A stretch of 64,000 nt of DNA from Timema cristinae (GCA_039000515.1 JBCFYV010000024.1:18845541-18909540), one strand, 5' to 3'; positions 10,791 through 22,253 are shown, numbered from the stretch's first letter. Notes: generated by a model from the letters alone, not told the origin. Program-made: numbers and translations.

Positions 10791-13085
10791 TTTTAAGTTT
10801 CTAAATATCAAATTTGATCGAAATCCACTAATCCGGTTTGGCTGTAGTTCTAGAAATAAATAGACAGCCGCATTTTAAGTCAGGCCACATAAAAAGTTAA
10901 GATCCATCATCATTTTGATATCATAAAAGATAACGATTTTAACACTTTCTCTAAATTAGAAAGTAAAAACACAACAATCATAATAACTAGCCTATATTTG
11001 AAAATTAGTACACACTTGAAAACGTGAGAATGTATTTTTGTAATAACTCATGGAGTTTTTATTTAGTGACACCGTCATTGTCTTCAGATGAATTGAAATA
11101 TTTTTCAATTATTTTCATCTCCTTTAGAAGTCTAGTTCTTCAATAATTTTTATTTTATGACTCTATTTTGTAATTGATTTCCAACAGAAATTTCATTTCA
11201 ACAAATTATTTTTTTTAAGACAATTACTTAGATGATTATTTCGCTATTTGTCGAGAAGTTGTTTCAAATCTAAGGTTATAAGAAAAGCTGAAAAAGTAAA
11301 TTTGTCAAATGTTTAAAAACAGGTTAGAATAAGTAGTAAAAACAATATGGTGTAAATCGACCGAATTTTACACAAAAATACAAACGAATAAAATCTAATA
11401 TCAATATGAACAAAAAACGCATTTTAATTAATAAGTAGCCTTACATACTTTACTAAGCATTAATAATATATCAAATTATTAAAAATTTATTTCTATTGAA
11501 TTAAAAAAATATATTTATCCCGGTATAAACAAAAAACAAAATTTATTTTAATTTTAATAACTACATCATATAAACATAGTTTAGTGTCTTTAAGAGTTGG
11601 ATCGCAATTAATAATCAACTGATGAGTAAGTAATTAACTTATATCTATTGATTCAAGGGTTTGATTCTAGGCAGGTTCAAAAATTTCTAACTTTGAATTA
11701 GTTTATTTTAATTTTCGCTATATGGTAAATAAATAACCTGGAATCTATTTTTTGTGGGAGTCCATTGAAACTAAAGTGAACAAACACACAGACGAGTAAA
11801 CTCAAAATGTCCGTATACATTACACTCGGTGGCCAAACAATTGATCGAGATCTACCGGTTGACCACGGCCACTGGTTTGATTACCTGACTGATCGATTAA
11901 AAATAATTATTTTTTAGCACTGCGGCTTATTACCCGTTCGGGTTATTCTCTTAAAAAAAGAGTGAGAAAAATAAAATGAAACGGACAGGTTGCAGATTTC
12001 TCTCAAATCAACATTAGAAAATCGAAATATCTAAGCCTTTTGATTGATGAGCATTTACAAACCTGCCTTTGTTTATATCAGGGTAATTATGAACAATATA
12101 ATTCAACACTATCCTTAGATTATGCGGCGTCGTACATCACCTTCAAAGTCAAGTATTTAATGAGAAAATATGGTTTTCATGGAAATTACATATATTATGT
12201 GGCGTGATGAAAAAACTCAGTTTGTGAAATTACTATAAGTTTTATATACAATATAATTATTTTACTATTAAACTACTACTTACTTTTTTTTTTACAAATG
12301 AAACAAACAATTATTTAAGCCTATAGTTTCGTAGTAGATCACAAAGGATTTTCCTTCTCTGGAGTAGATTCCTAGATCAAAAAGTTTGGCCACTTCTGTA
12401 AAACTATAACTATCACTCCTCAATTTTGACTAAGGTCACACGCCCTGGTGTCATTTTTGTGTGACCATCTGCAGCTTTATCAACAAGGTAAAGCAAGGTA
12501 AAGTCACCATGGCTATGAGGAGACGAGACTAATATATTGACACTAAATAATATATTAAGATAAAGCAAATAATAAATAAAAATTCAAAAATTAAGCATGG
12601 ATTTGTAAATACGACTTTCAAAACGAGTGAAACGACTTGGTTGACCCAAAATAGAAGTCCGAGCCATTGAGCGCCTTGATCATTAGAGTTCCCTCAACAC
12701 ATACTAGTAAACCACGTCACATGCACAGCTATTAGTAGGATTTTACTAAGAAGAAACTTTAATAGCAATTTTAATTTGTGGCTAACAATGATAACATTTT
12801 ACTACATTACTATAAACATTATTTTATTGGTATTAATATTATAATAATAAAAGCTTTAGCTAAAGATCGCGTTATTTGAAGCATAAATGTGTGAAAATTG
12901 TTTTAGTAACTTTTGTAACCGTCAATAAGGTTTCTGTCATGATTGACCTGTATTTTGGTTCTAGGATTAAATTGTCGTAGCTTAAGGCTATATTATATTG
13001 AGTAAAAGAGAATGTAGACCTGTTATTTTTTGTTTGCATCTCATTTAAAACACATCCCAGTTATCCACATACTTACCCGAATAGG
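10790..13085. other. AT-rich stretch with SINE fragments only
   Basis: A truncated tRNA-like head is visible at 11825-11890 (ACTCGGTGGCCAAACAATTG, then GGTTTGATTACC). A minus-strand copy of the shared SINE tail is at 11918-11950. No exon or transposase signal was found in the rest. Confidence 0.35.
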
Positions 13086-13099
13086 GCAGGGATTTTTTG

Positions 13100-13230
13100 T
13101 GTGTTGTTACTACGTTCCATTAGCCCTTTAGGCTAATGTATTAGGAATGAGTAAGTTTGAATTTAAAAGAAGTGTACCCACATTTACGTGGAGGGAGAAT
13201 GGAAAAACATTTAGGAAAAAACCCAGTTAA
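13100..13230 (-). repeat. SINE family 1 fragment
   Basis: Only the body is present, in minus orientation: ACGTGGAGGGAGAATGGAAA and the AGGAATGAGTAAGTTTGAAT segment correspond to the central part of the SINEs at 15429 and 37717. Confidence 0.5.
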
Positions 13231-14137
13231 ACCTGTGTGAAATTTCGAATCGGAATCGGAATCTTACTAAGATTTGTATTCGATTCAAAGTTTAAAATCT
13301 TAATATTGGAAAAATTCAGATTTTATTCGAAATTTTAAATCTAAATGGATCCTAGATTTGATTCGATGAATTTAGTTAATATTAGAATATATATTAATTC
13401 ATAGTTGCTTAACAAATTAATATAATCAGACCGGAAACCAGTTGCGTGTTAGCCTATGATGAATAGAGAAATTAACTAGAGCTCCAGGTTATAAAGGAAT
13501 CATGTGGGGGGACACGTGTTCGTGACAGTGAATATCTTGTAGTTTTAAAAAGTCGCTGGACCCACCTTTTTATAAATATTAATCAAAAGTGGCACTATGA
13601 TCAAAAAATTGGTGTGATCTTTATTTGATGTATCACCGTTTTAGATTAGAGCTATTGATTACATTATTTTTTATTACATTTCTATATTCTAACTAAATTA
13701 TAACCTTAGTCTATAAATACAGTAAGGGGGTATCTCTGAGACACATAAAGCCATTAAGAGGGGGATGCTCTAATTTCTACACGGTGTTACATGGTGGGGT
13801 GCATCACAGTGTTACATAACACATACAGTATCTTATTTTTAAATTATAATGTCGAAAAATTATTACTATTATTATTATCAATAGGCCTATTTGTCATTAA
13901 CGTTGATAAATATACTTATAGATAATTCTATCCTCAGTAGTACTAAAATATCTAAGTCCCCCTTTTAGTTTCACAATATCACATTCATTCTTGATGTGAA
14001 AACTACGTAACACGGGTGTAAGGTAGGAAAGGAGTCAGGAAAATACATCTACTTAGTGCTACATTAAAAATAAACGTAAGAAAAAATGGTAACCTACGTA
14101 GTTTAATAGATGACCTGTAATAATTATAACAGCTATG

Positions 14138-14456
14138 CGTCAGTACTATATTATTATTATTAGCACCACGTCTTACTACCCGTTCGGGTTGTACGCACTT
14201 ACGCTAATGTGTAATGGTAGGGTGATTGTGAGATTAAATGAAGGACCTACAGTTTAACGTGGAATCCGAACCACGGTGGAGGCCTGGTATTCCCCACATT
14301 CACAAGTTGTGATTAATACACGTATTGTCAGAGGGGAAGGAAGGGTTTGGCAATCAGATAAATCTGTGCCAGGACCGAGGATTGAACCCCGGCCGCCAGC
14401 ACAGAAGTCAGATACCTTACACCTAGACCACCAGGTCACCTGACGTCAGTACTATA
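14138..14456 (-). repeat. Chimeric SINE with shared tail and perfect 13-bp target-site duplication
   Basis: The element is flanked by CGTCAGTACTATA at 14138-14150 and 14444-14456, a perfect 13-bp duplication. On the minus strand the head is tRNA-like (GGTGACCTGGTGGTCTAGG, then GGGGTTCAATCCTCGG). The body is unrelated to family 1, but the 3' end is the shared tail ...GGTAGTAAGACGTGGTGCTA followed by an ATT/TAA tail. It is therefore a distinct SINE that uses the same 3' end. Confidence 0.8.
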
Positions 14457-14457
14457 A

Positions 14458-14830
14458 TAACCGGCCCCCATGTTGTAGTGGTCGGTGAACCTGGCAACGA
14501 ACCTAGTGGCCCCGGGTTCGAATTCCTTCTGTTACCTTGGATATTTTTCTCGAAAGTGGAATTATCCCAACTGTCACCAGGGTCTGGTTAATTCGGCTTA
14601 AGTTAGGTTGTGAGTTATTACACTGGTTCCACACCCTCTTACTCACTATCACCATCATCTCATCTCATCGGGACATGGAAAGAGCCTCCACGGAAAGGAT
14701 ATACGATTAGTATATTCGGGCGTCCCCTGGGCAATGGAACATGAATACTGGATAGTATTTCTACTACTGGGCTACGAATGATGTAGCATAGACGCGCAAT
14801 ATTATTATTATAATTACTATTATAAGCGCT
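14458..14830 (+). repeat. tRNA-derived SINE, family 3
   Basis: Head CATGTTGTAGTGGTCGGTG, box B CCCGGGTTCGAATTCC, a long body (TCACCAGGGTCTGGTTAATT; CATCTCATCTCATCGGGAC) and a terminal ATTATTATTATAA tail. It lies head-to-head with the chimeric SINE at 14138-14456. Confidence 0.6.
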
Positions 14831-14983
14831 ATAGTGCTAATTAGTATTTGAGTCCCAATAGTATTTGGAATGACTGGTATTGATTCTTCATTTCTTCTGG
14901 CTGGGCTTAGTTATTTTCTTGTAATTCATTCCTACCATCTTGTATCCTTAGGTGAGTCAACGTAACATGTGAATAGTCTAAGC

Positions 14984-15720
14984 CAGAGTTTGGCAAACTT
15001 TCCGGGCCACGATCGATATACAAACATATAAAAAGGTCCCACAATCGCCCATAGTTTCTATAATCTACTTTTCCTTTCTTTTTTTTTAAATACAGCTTGT
15101 AGATTTTATTCCTGAAATTAAATATTTCCTCAAATATGGAAGATATAAAAGCTATTCAAATAAGTACTGTACATATAAAAGGGGAAGCTTGGGGGATCAA
15201 TGATTATAACTACCCTCTTAAAATACTTATGTCGCCTGCTTTCTAGAAGAAAAAAAAATTTCATTTTCTTATAATATTACCACCAATTGTGACCGACATC
15301 AAGGTTATTCTGATCACACTCAAATATTATTTGAAAGTAATCGATATATTTGAGAGTTTAAAAGGTTCGAAGGTCGACTTTTTTTTAAGGACGATTTATA
15401 GTTTTCTTACAATAATGATAATAATACTTAGCACCGAGTCTTGCTACCCGTTTGGGCTACACGCTTAAGTACTAATTACGCTAATAGGTTAGGACTTGAG
15501 GAGGTACAGTATAGAGGAAGTGAACCCAGATTTGCGTGGAGGGAGAGTGTAAAACTATTTAGGAAAAATCACCTCAATTCACTCGAGCGAGATTAGAACC
15601 TCGATCTCCCTGTACTCGACAGTCTAGCTCAACACGAATCCAGCGCATCAGCTAACTACGCCACCGAGGCGGGTGTTTTGACTGAAAATCACCCCGAGAT
15701 CGACGAGTTGCCGACCCCTG
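14984..15720. mobile_element. hAT-like MITE with 8-bp target-site duplication
   Basis: The left end CAGAGTTTGGCAAACTTTCC pairs with the reverse complement of the right end (CAGGGGTCGGCAACTCGTCG). This is the CAGGGGTCGGCAAACT-type end of hAT elements. The flanks are GTCTAAGC (14976-14983) and ATCTAAGC (15721-15728), a 7/8 match. It is non-coding and interrupted by the SINE at 15429-15674. Confidence 0.7.
15429..15674 (-). repeat. tRNA-derived SINE, family 1 (nested in a hAT MITE)
   Basis: A full-length minus-strand copy. The head reads CGCCTCGGTGGCGTAGTTAG with box B GAGGTTCTAATCTCG. The body holds CACTCTCCCTCCACGC, and the tail ...GGTAGCAAGACTCGGTGCTA is followed by an AT-rich run. Its position inside 14984-15720 dates it as younger than that MITE. 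Confidence 0.8.
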
Positions 15721-15786
15721 ATCTAAGCGGACTTTAAAACGAGTGACACTAAAGTAACTTGAGTTAAACCTCCCATCAAAAGGGTA

Positions 15787-16241
15787 GTTGAAAAGTCTGA
15801 TCGCCTAATTTCGCTCTCGACTGACTGGCCAATATAGGAGATTGTCCGTTTCGTCTTTAGTCTCGCGGCCAAGAGTTGTTGAAAAGTCTGATCGCCTAAT
15901 TTCGCTCTCGACTGACTGGCTAATATAAGAGATTGTCCGTTTCGTCTTTAGTCCCGCGGCCAAGAGTTGTTGAAAAGTCTTATCGCCTAATTTCGCTCTC
16001 GACTGACTGGCTAATATAAGAGATTGTCCGTTTCGTCTTTAGTCCCGCGGCCAAGAGTTGTTGAAAAGTCTTATCGCCTAATTTCGCTCTCGACTGACTG
16101 GCTAATATAAGAGATTGTCCGTTTCGTCTTTAGTCCCGCGGCCAAGAGTTGTTGAAAAGTCTTATCGCCTAATTTCGCTCCCGAATGACTGGCTAATATA
16201 AGAGATTGTCCGTTTCGTCTTTAGTCTCGCGGCCAAGAGTT
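15787..16241. repeat. 91-bp tandem repeat, 5 copies
   Basis: The phrase GTTGAAAAGTCT starts at 15787, 15878, 15969, 16060 and 16151, a constant 91-bp spacing. Each unit contains CGCCTAATTTCGCTC, CTGACTGGC and GTCCGTTTCGTCTTTAGTC. The copies differ at only a few positions. A sixth start (GTTGATGTTG) at 16242 diverges at once. The minus-strand open frame at 16162-16365 is partly this array and has no recognised domain. Confidence 0.9.
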
Positions 16242-16456
16242 GTTGATGTTGTACCGACGAAATACTCCTCACGTGACCAATGGCGTGTCGTGGAGTGTTT
16301 GTCAGGGTACGCGGAGTGTTAAAACGGTATATTATGTGATGTATCTTCTTTACCTCACTTCTCATTTAATAGTTCATACATGAGTTCTGTTCTACATACC
16401 TCACATGAGAAAGTATTTATAATTATATGTACAAGCTTACTTATCATTTTATTTTT

Positions 16457-16690
16457 TGTCACCGCGTCTTAGTATCCGTTTGGGCTACACGCGTATGAAA
16501 TAATTACTCTAGAGTGCTAAGGATGAGGAAGGTTGAACTTTGAAGAAATTTACCCACATCCAAGTGGAAAGCGCTCGGAAAGAAGTTAAGGAAAAAAACA
16601 GCTTCAGTTCCATCAGCCGGAATTCGAACCGTGATCTCGGAAGTCCAGTCTATTGTGAGAGTAACATTAAACTATTTGGCCTCTAAAGTG
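16457..16690 (-). repeat. tRNA-derived SINE, family 1 (diverged)
   Basis: The shared tail (CACCGCGTCTTAGTATCCGT on plus) is at the left, the body and box-B-like GAATTCGAACC in the middle, and a degenerate box A at the right end. It sits between the 91-bp and 77-bp arrays. Confidence 0.65.
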
Positions 16691-16966
16691 GGGAAATAAT
16701 ACCTGGACAGTGAGTATTTTATTTAATGGGTGATGGGAACAAATATCACAGATACTATATAACCTAACGCTGCTTAACCTGGCAACAAACACTCCACGAC
16801 CCACCACTGCACTGTCTGGCGGTGTACCAGCTGGAACGTGATGTTCCTGTGGTTGTCTGCACGGATCAAAATTTCGTCGTCCCCCCACGCCGAACCCCAG
16901 GCGAGCGTACATGCTCAAGTGGGCAGAATTTTTCGTCGTCCATCGTCTCGTTAGCAGACTGCGTGA

Positions 16967-18810
16967 ATGATTGGCACTGCCTGCTGGGAGTCCTCGACCC
17001 GCCCAGTCAAGAAGGGAGAGGCTACAATCCTCGCCACAGTTTTGGATTGGCACTGTCTGATGGGAGTCCTCGACCCGCCCAGTCAAGAAGGGAGAGGCTA
17101 CAATCCTCGCCACAGTTGTTGGAGTAGCACTGTCTGCTGGGAGTCCTCGACCCACCCAGTCAAGAAGGGATAGGCTACAATCCTCGCCACAGTTGTTGGA
17201 TTGGTACTGTCTTCTGGGAGTCCTCGACCCGCCCAGTCAAGAAGGGAGAGGCGACAATCCCCGCCACAGTTGTTGGATTGGCACTGTCTGATGGGAGTCC
17301 TCGACCCGCCCAGTCAAGAAGGGAGAGGCTACAATCCTCGCCACAGTTGTTGGATTGACACTGCCTGCTGGGAGTCCTCGACCCGCCCAGTCAAGAAGGG
17401 AGAGGCGACAATCCCCGCCACAGTTGTTGGATTGGCACTGTCTGATGGGAGTCCTCGACCCGCCCAGTCAAGAAGGGAGAGGCTACAATCCTCGCCACAG
17501 TTGTTGGATTGGCACTGTCTGCTGGGAGTCCTCGACCCACCCAGTCAAGAAGGGAGGGGCTACAATCCTCGCCACAGTTATTGGATTGGCACTGTCTGCT
17601 GGGAGTCCTCGACCCGCCCAGTCAAGAAGGGAGAGGCTACAATCCTCGCCACAGTTGTTGGAGTTAGCACTGTCTGCTGGGAGTCCTCGACCCGCCCAGT
17701 CAAGAAGGGAGAGGCTACAATCCTCGCCACAGTTGTTGGATTGGTACTGTCTTCTGGGAGTCCTCGACCCGCCCAGTCAAGAAGGGAGAGGCTACAATCC
17801 TCGCCACAGTTGTTGGATTGACACTGCCTGCTGGGAGTCCTCGACCCGCCCAGTCAAGAAGGGAGAGGCTACAATCCTCGCCACAGTTGTTGGATTGGCA
17901 CTGTCTGCTGGGAGTCCTCGACCCGCCCAGTCAAGAAGGGAGAGGCTACAATCCTCGCCACAGTTGTTGGATTGGTACTGTCTTCTGGGAGTCCTCGACC
18001 CGCCCAGTCAAGAAGGGAGAGGCTAAGATCCTTGCCACAGTTGTTGGAGTAGCACTGTCTGATGGGAGTCCTCGACCCACCCAGTCAAGAAGGGAGAGGC
18101 TACAATCCTCGCCACAGTTGTTGGATTGACACTGCCTGCTGGGAGTCCTCGACCCGCCCAGTCAAGAAGGGAGAGGCGACAATCCCCGCCACAGTTGTTG
18201 GATTGGCACTGTCTGATGGGAGTCCTCGACCCGCCCAGTCAAGAAGGGAGAGGCTACAATCCTCGCCACAGTTGTTGGATTGGCACTGTCTGCTGGGAGT
18301 CCTCGACCCACCCAGTCAAGAAGGGAGGGGCTACAATCCTCGCCACAGTTATTGGATTGGCACTGTCTGCTGGGAGTCCTCGACCCGCCCAGTCAAGAAG
18401 GGAGAGGCTACAATCCTCGCCACAGTTGTTGGAGTAGCACTGTCTGCTGGGAGTCCTCGACCCGCCCAGTCAAGAAGGGAGAGGCTACAATCCTCGCCAC
18501 AGTTGTTGGATTGGTACTGTCTTCTGGGAGTCCTCGACCCGCCCAGTCAAGAAGGGAGAGGCTAAGATCCTTGCCACAGTTGTTGGAGTAGCACTGTCTG
18601 ATGGGAGTCCTCGACCCACCCAGTCAAGAAGGGAGAGGCTACAATCCTCGCCACAGTTGTTGGATTGGCACTGTCTTCCGGGAGTTCTCAATTCGCCCAG
18701 TCAAGGTGGGAGAGGTTACAATCCTCGCCACATTTGTTGGATTGGCACTGCCTGCTGGGAGTTCTCGATTCGCCCAGTCAAGGTGGGAGAGGTTACAATC
18801 CTCGCTATAG
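16967..18810. repeat. 77-bp minisatellite, about 24 copies, GC-rich
   Basis: TCCTCGACC recurs every 77 bp from 16991 to the end of the array (the first interval is 76 bp). Each unit holds CCCAGTCAAGAAGGGAGAGG and AATCCTCGCCACAGTTG, with a variable part around GGCACTGTCTGCTGGGAG. Because 77 is not a multiple of three, long open frames cycle through all frames on both strands. They are repeat artefacts, not genes. Variant marks show a block of ten units (17351-18121) repeated from 18122 on. The last two units (from about 18660) are the most diverged (GTTCTCAATTCGCCCAG). Confidence 0.95.
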
Positions 18811-18815
18811 TCAGA

Positions 18816-19040
18816 GGACCATTCTAAATAACTTCTCGAAGTCTCCAAATATAAAAACTACCAGTGATCTAGCATTCTAAATAGTTTCTAGAGCAATCTA
18901 ATTTTCAAAAGAGATACAGACGTTTACCACCACATAAAATAGCTTCCAGAGGCATTTGGTTTTTTAGGATTTTCCTAAGAAGAATCATTCCAAATAAAAT
19001 GTAGAGGCATTTTCCAAAAATTGGTTGGGAAATTGTCCCC
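18816..19040 (+). repeat. Dispersed 50-60-bp tandem repeat, short array
   Basis: Four diverged units begin with GGACCATTCTAAATAACTTC, GCATTCTAAATAGTTTCTAG, CACATAAAATAGCTTCCAG and ATCATTCCAAATAAAATG, each followed by an AGAGGCAT/CCAATTTTC-like part. The same unit fills 60800-61480. The array abuts the end of the 77-bp minisatellite. Confidence 0.55.
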
Positions 19041-19560
19041 AGTCCTTCTTTAACTTGGTGAACCAAGCCCCTCAAAAACAACTTTTTTCCTCACTCCCAC
19101 CTCCTACCCGGATTCCCCCATCCACACATTATAACCAAATAAATTATATCACCACTAATTTATAGAAAATTAATTGTGAATTATACTTTGGTGGCCAATA
19201 TGGAGGACGGAGCTCCCCTAGAAGGCTCCAGTATTGTCTAGATGTTATATTAATTGCTTTCACAATTATATATGCCAAGTTTAACAACTTTATTAATTTT
19301 ATTCCCTTCCTAAAATCTAATATTCTTAAGCTAAAACAATGTGTATTGGGACTAAGTAAAGGATATAGAATACTTGCATGCGATGTATTATACAATACAA
19401 CCAACATAATTAGCATGTACAGTAACATACAATCTTCTATTGACCTCACAGTCCCAAACACATCTGGCGATTCATGCGCAGTTCGTCCACCGATAAAACC
19501 AACGTGACGCGATACATCGCGGGTAAACTGCTGGTCACTTGCCCAGTTTCTCGTCCACGC
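19041..19560. other. Unannotated stretch
   Basis: The minus-strand open frame 19144-19461 (105 codons) is hydrophobic and AT-driven with no recognised domain. I see no other signal until the Harbinger relic, apart from a short candidate terminal repeat TTCGTCCACC at about 19482. Confidence 0.3.
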
Positions 19561-19586
19561 AATAAACCTATTTTCTATCAGTCGCG

Positions 19587-19868
19587 AGAATATCTTCTTC
19601 TGATGAGGAGCTGGTTGTTGGTTACATGTACTTAAAAGCTCGTAAAAAGGCCCGGAAACAATTTAGGGTTCATCCTGATTTGGGGGCGGAGGGGGGCGTT
19701 CAAACGTATAGGATGAGAATAATGGAAACTTTTAAAGAGCTTGAACGACTTGTGGGTCCAACTATCAGGAAAAAGAATACAAACTACCATAAAGCAGTAA
19801 CCCACAAGAGAAAACTTGCAGGAAAAACGCGAAAAGATCGAATCTTAGTCTTGCACAAATGGAAATAA
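19587..19868 (+). pseudogene. PIF/Harbinger transposase N-terminal relic
   Basis: The frame runs ISSSDEELVVGYMYLKARKK, then QFRVHPDL, then FKELERLVGPTIRKKNTNY and HKRKLAGKT. This follows the order of HARBI1-type transposases: a basic N-terminus, a W/R-V-HP motif, F..LL..V.P.I.K..TN, then the start of the catalytic region. It stops after about 80 residues past the ATG at 19626, where the family continues for more than 300, so the DDE domain is absent. The last residues (RKDRILVLHKWK) do not follow the family and probably come from a deletion junction. Short inverted repeats (TTCGTCCACC near 19482; its complement near 20073) may be the ends of a non-autonomous element of about 600 bp. Confidence 0.55.
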
Positions 19869-20449
19869 AACACACTGCACGCAACTCCACAAGTAGACGC
19901 CGCAACGACTAGCGCAACGACGCAGCAACTAGTTTAGAGCCTTGTGACCAACATGCTTGGTCTCCTTACGATACATCGCCGAGCGCTAAAGTCGTAGTCT
20001 CCTCAGTGGAAGAGTGCCTGTGTGAATGGTTGCTTGGTCGTGAGAGATTAATCGCTTGGTTTCTGTCTTCTAGGTGGACGAAGGACCTAAAGTTGTCTCG
20101 TTGGGGGAGGCGGGGTTGGCTTATGGGGAGAGGGTGGAACCGCTAACTGAACTTATAATTGTGAAAGCCGGCTTATTGATACTAGAAGGAAATGTTTGTC
20201 TTTCTTTAGTAAAACCATCTTTAAAGTGAACTCTTTTTTTTTTAATACCTGCTTGATAGCGATATTTTCATCGCACGTAGCGAACCCCGTGTTGACGGAT
20301 TTAAAGCTCTCTCAAAGAGCGCAGCCATTTTAACTTGGAGGTTGTGGATCTGGTGGATACCTTGGCTGTGGCCAGGGCTGACTTCAGGTATTTTGAAGCC
20401 CTCCTTCTCTTTGTAGAGACAAGTTTTTATAATTTTTTGCACCGATTGT

Positions 20450-20990
20450 AAAATGTTAAATTAGATGGAAGGAGGGTAGAGGGAAAATGATGGTTTTATA
20501 TAACTAATAAAATAAAAAATGTTGAATCAAAAAATAAACATTGAACTAGCAGTTTTATGGTAGTCTACACCTCAAAAGTTTTTTTTAAAATGTTTGCTTT
20601 GTTATTTTTCTTTGTGTAAGTAAGTATACGTGAAGATATTCAAGTCGGAATATTCTTTCTGACAAGACTTTTTAAGCATCTTGTGTTCTCGAGATGGGTC
20701 ATTTATTTTGTCTGCGATAGCTTGATCGGAACCGTAGGTGGGTTTTTTTCTCTCGATGGTTTCCCATTCGCCCTTAGTGCAAATTCGTATGCATTTACTC
20801 TAATTTATATCGTTCTCTTCCCGTCCTTATTAGTATAAATACACTAACAGCTTGAATGGATATAAGGATGCCGTGCATGAAACAACAAAACGATAGAGGG
20901 AATATAAAGATGTAAATTATCTTGTATTTCTTATATTTGCCGTGAAAGATGAAAATAAAACAAAAGCACTCTTTTGCGCATGTGACTCCC
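20450..20990. other. Unannotated stretch
   Basis: AT-rich with a few octamer-like words (ATGCATTTAC near 20789). No coding or repeat signal was recognised. The minus-strand open frame at 20242-20442 just left of it has no recognised domain. Confidence 0.25.
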
Positions 20991-21590
20991 TCGCCGCAAC
21001 CATGTATCTATCACACCGCGCCAAAACAAATTAATAACTAGTCTACAAAATCTACTAATCCGCTTTCTTTCCTTTTTCCCTTGATGTAGCTTTATTGCTC
21101 TATTATTTCAAAAGCTGACACTTTCCTCTCCCTCATACTCCTTTTCCTTTGAGTTAGCTCCAATTTGTGACAGTTCCTCGGTTCCCACTGTTTACCAGGC
21201 GAGTTTGGGGACGAAGCCCCGGGCGGGTTGAATTAGCTTTTGATTCGCGGCAGACAGCAGCGAAATTTACATAATGTCCAATTGACTTCCATCTCGGTTT
21301 CAATTTGGAGCGGCGATAGAAGCGACGCCTAACTCGACAGAGAGAGAAAGAGAGAGAGAGAAAAAAGGTTGGAGGTAGGGGGAGGAGATTTTCAATTTAA
21401 ACCACTGGATAAACGTGGTACACCGCTAGCCCCGGGGCGGAGTCTTAATTCAGAGATTGTATCTCTCCGTGTCTTGGTGACTTCTCGCATCGAGTTGAGC
21501 GCTCCTACCGGGAAAAGATTGGATAACATTTTCTATCAAAACTGCCGTAAATATGTTTGAGGGGCGGGAGAGGGGCATAAGTTTTGACGT
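20990..21590. promoter_or_regulatory. GC-richer, low-repeat island; candidate regulatory element
   Basis: The segment stands out from its AT-rich, repeat-laden surroundings by complex sequence with CpGs (ACGAAGCCCCGGGCGGGTTG; ATTAGCTTTTGATTCGCGG) and a (GA)n run at 21341-21365. No frame encodes a recognised domain. It could be a conserved non-coding element or an unrecognised 5' exon. The call is an inference from composition only. Confidence 0.25.
21341..21365. repeat. (GA)n microsatellite
   Basis: A purine run of GAGA repeats inside the GC-richer island. Confidence 0.8.
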
Positions 21591-22010
21591 CAAAGATACG
21601 TCTACAACCAACTTTTCGATAAAAATAAGATCATTCGTATATCTGGAATATTGACTTATAATAATAATAATAATAATGTGGTAGAAAGAACCATTTAGAA
21701 AATACACAAACATTTATTTTGAGGTCAACATTTATATTTTAATATAATATTATTAGAATGTTATTTCATCAGTATTGATTTAAGTGATAGATATATATAT
21801 ATATACACAATGACTTGACATTTGAATATAAGAAAGTATTTAATAACTTTTGTGCATGTCATGATATTTCAAGAAAGTAATTGTTGTAGAAAATTGGCAG
21901 CACACGCTAGCTTACATCTATTCGCAGATAAACATAATTTAAAATAAATCTCCCAAATATTTTGATTGTATTATTACATTCTAACGTGATACTAGTATAA
22001 CTTTTGTTTT

Positions 22011-22253
22011 AGTGCTACATCTTACTAACCGTTCAGGTTATACGCCTGTATAATAATTACACTAATGGGTTAGGAATTAGGAAAGCTTAATTTATAGGAA
22101 GTGCACCATAATTTGCGTGGAGGGAGAGTGGAAAACCATTTAGGAAAAAAACCTCAGTGAATCCGACAGGGATCGAACCACGATCTCCCCGTCTTTGGCA
22201 GTCTAGCCCAACACGAGATTAGCGCGTTAGACCATGCAGACACCGAGGTGGGT
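22011..22253 (-). repeat. tRNA-derived SINE, family 1
   Basis: A full-length minus-strand copy. The shared tail is at the left (AGTGCTACATCTTACTAACC on plus), the body holds GCGTGGAGGGAGAGTGGAAA, box B is GGATCGAACCACG read on plus, and the head ends at CACCGAGGTGGGT. Confidence 0.75.

Noticed and set aside
16667..18848. A dozen long open frames on both strands (up to 223 codons)
   Set aside because: All are translations of the 77-bp minisatellite in rotating frames; there is no independent coding evidence.
19144..19461. 105-codon minus-strand open frame
   Set aside because: Hydrophobic, AT-driven composition and no domain; no splice or promoter context.
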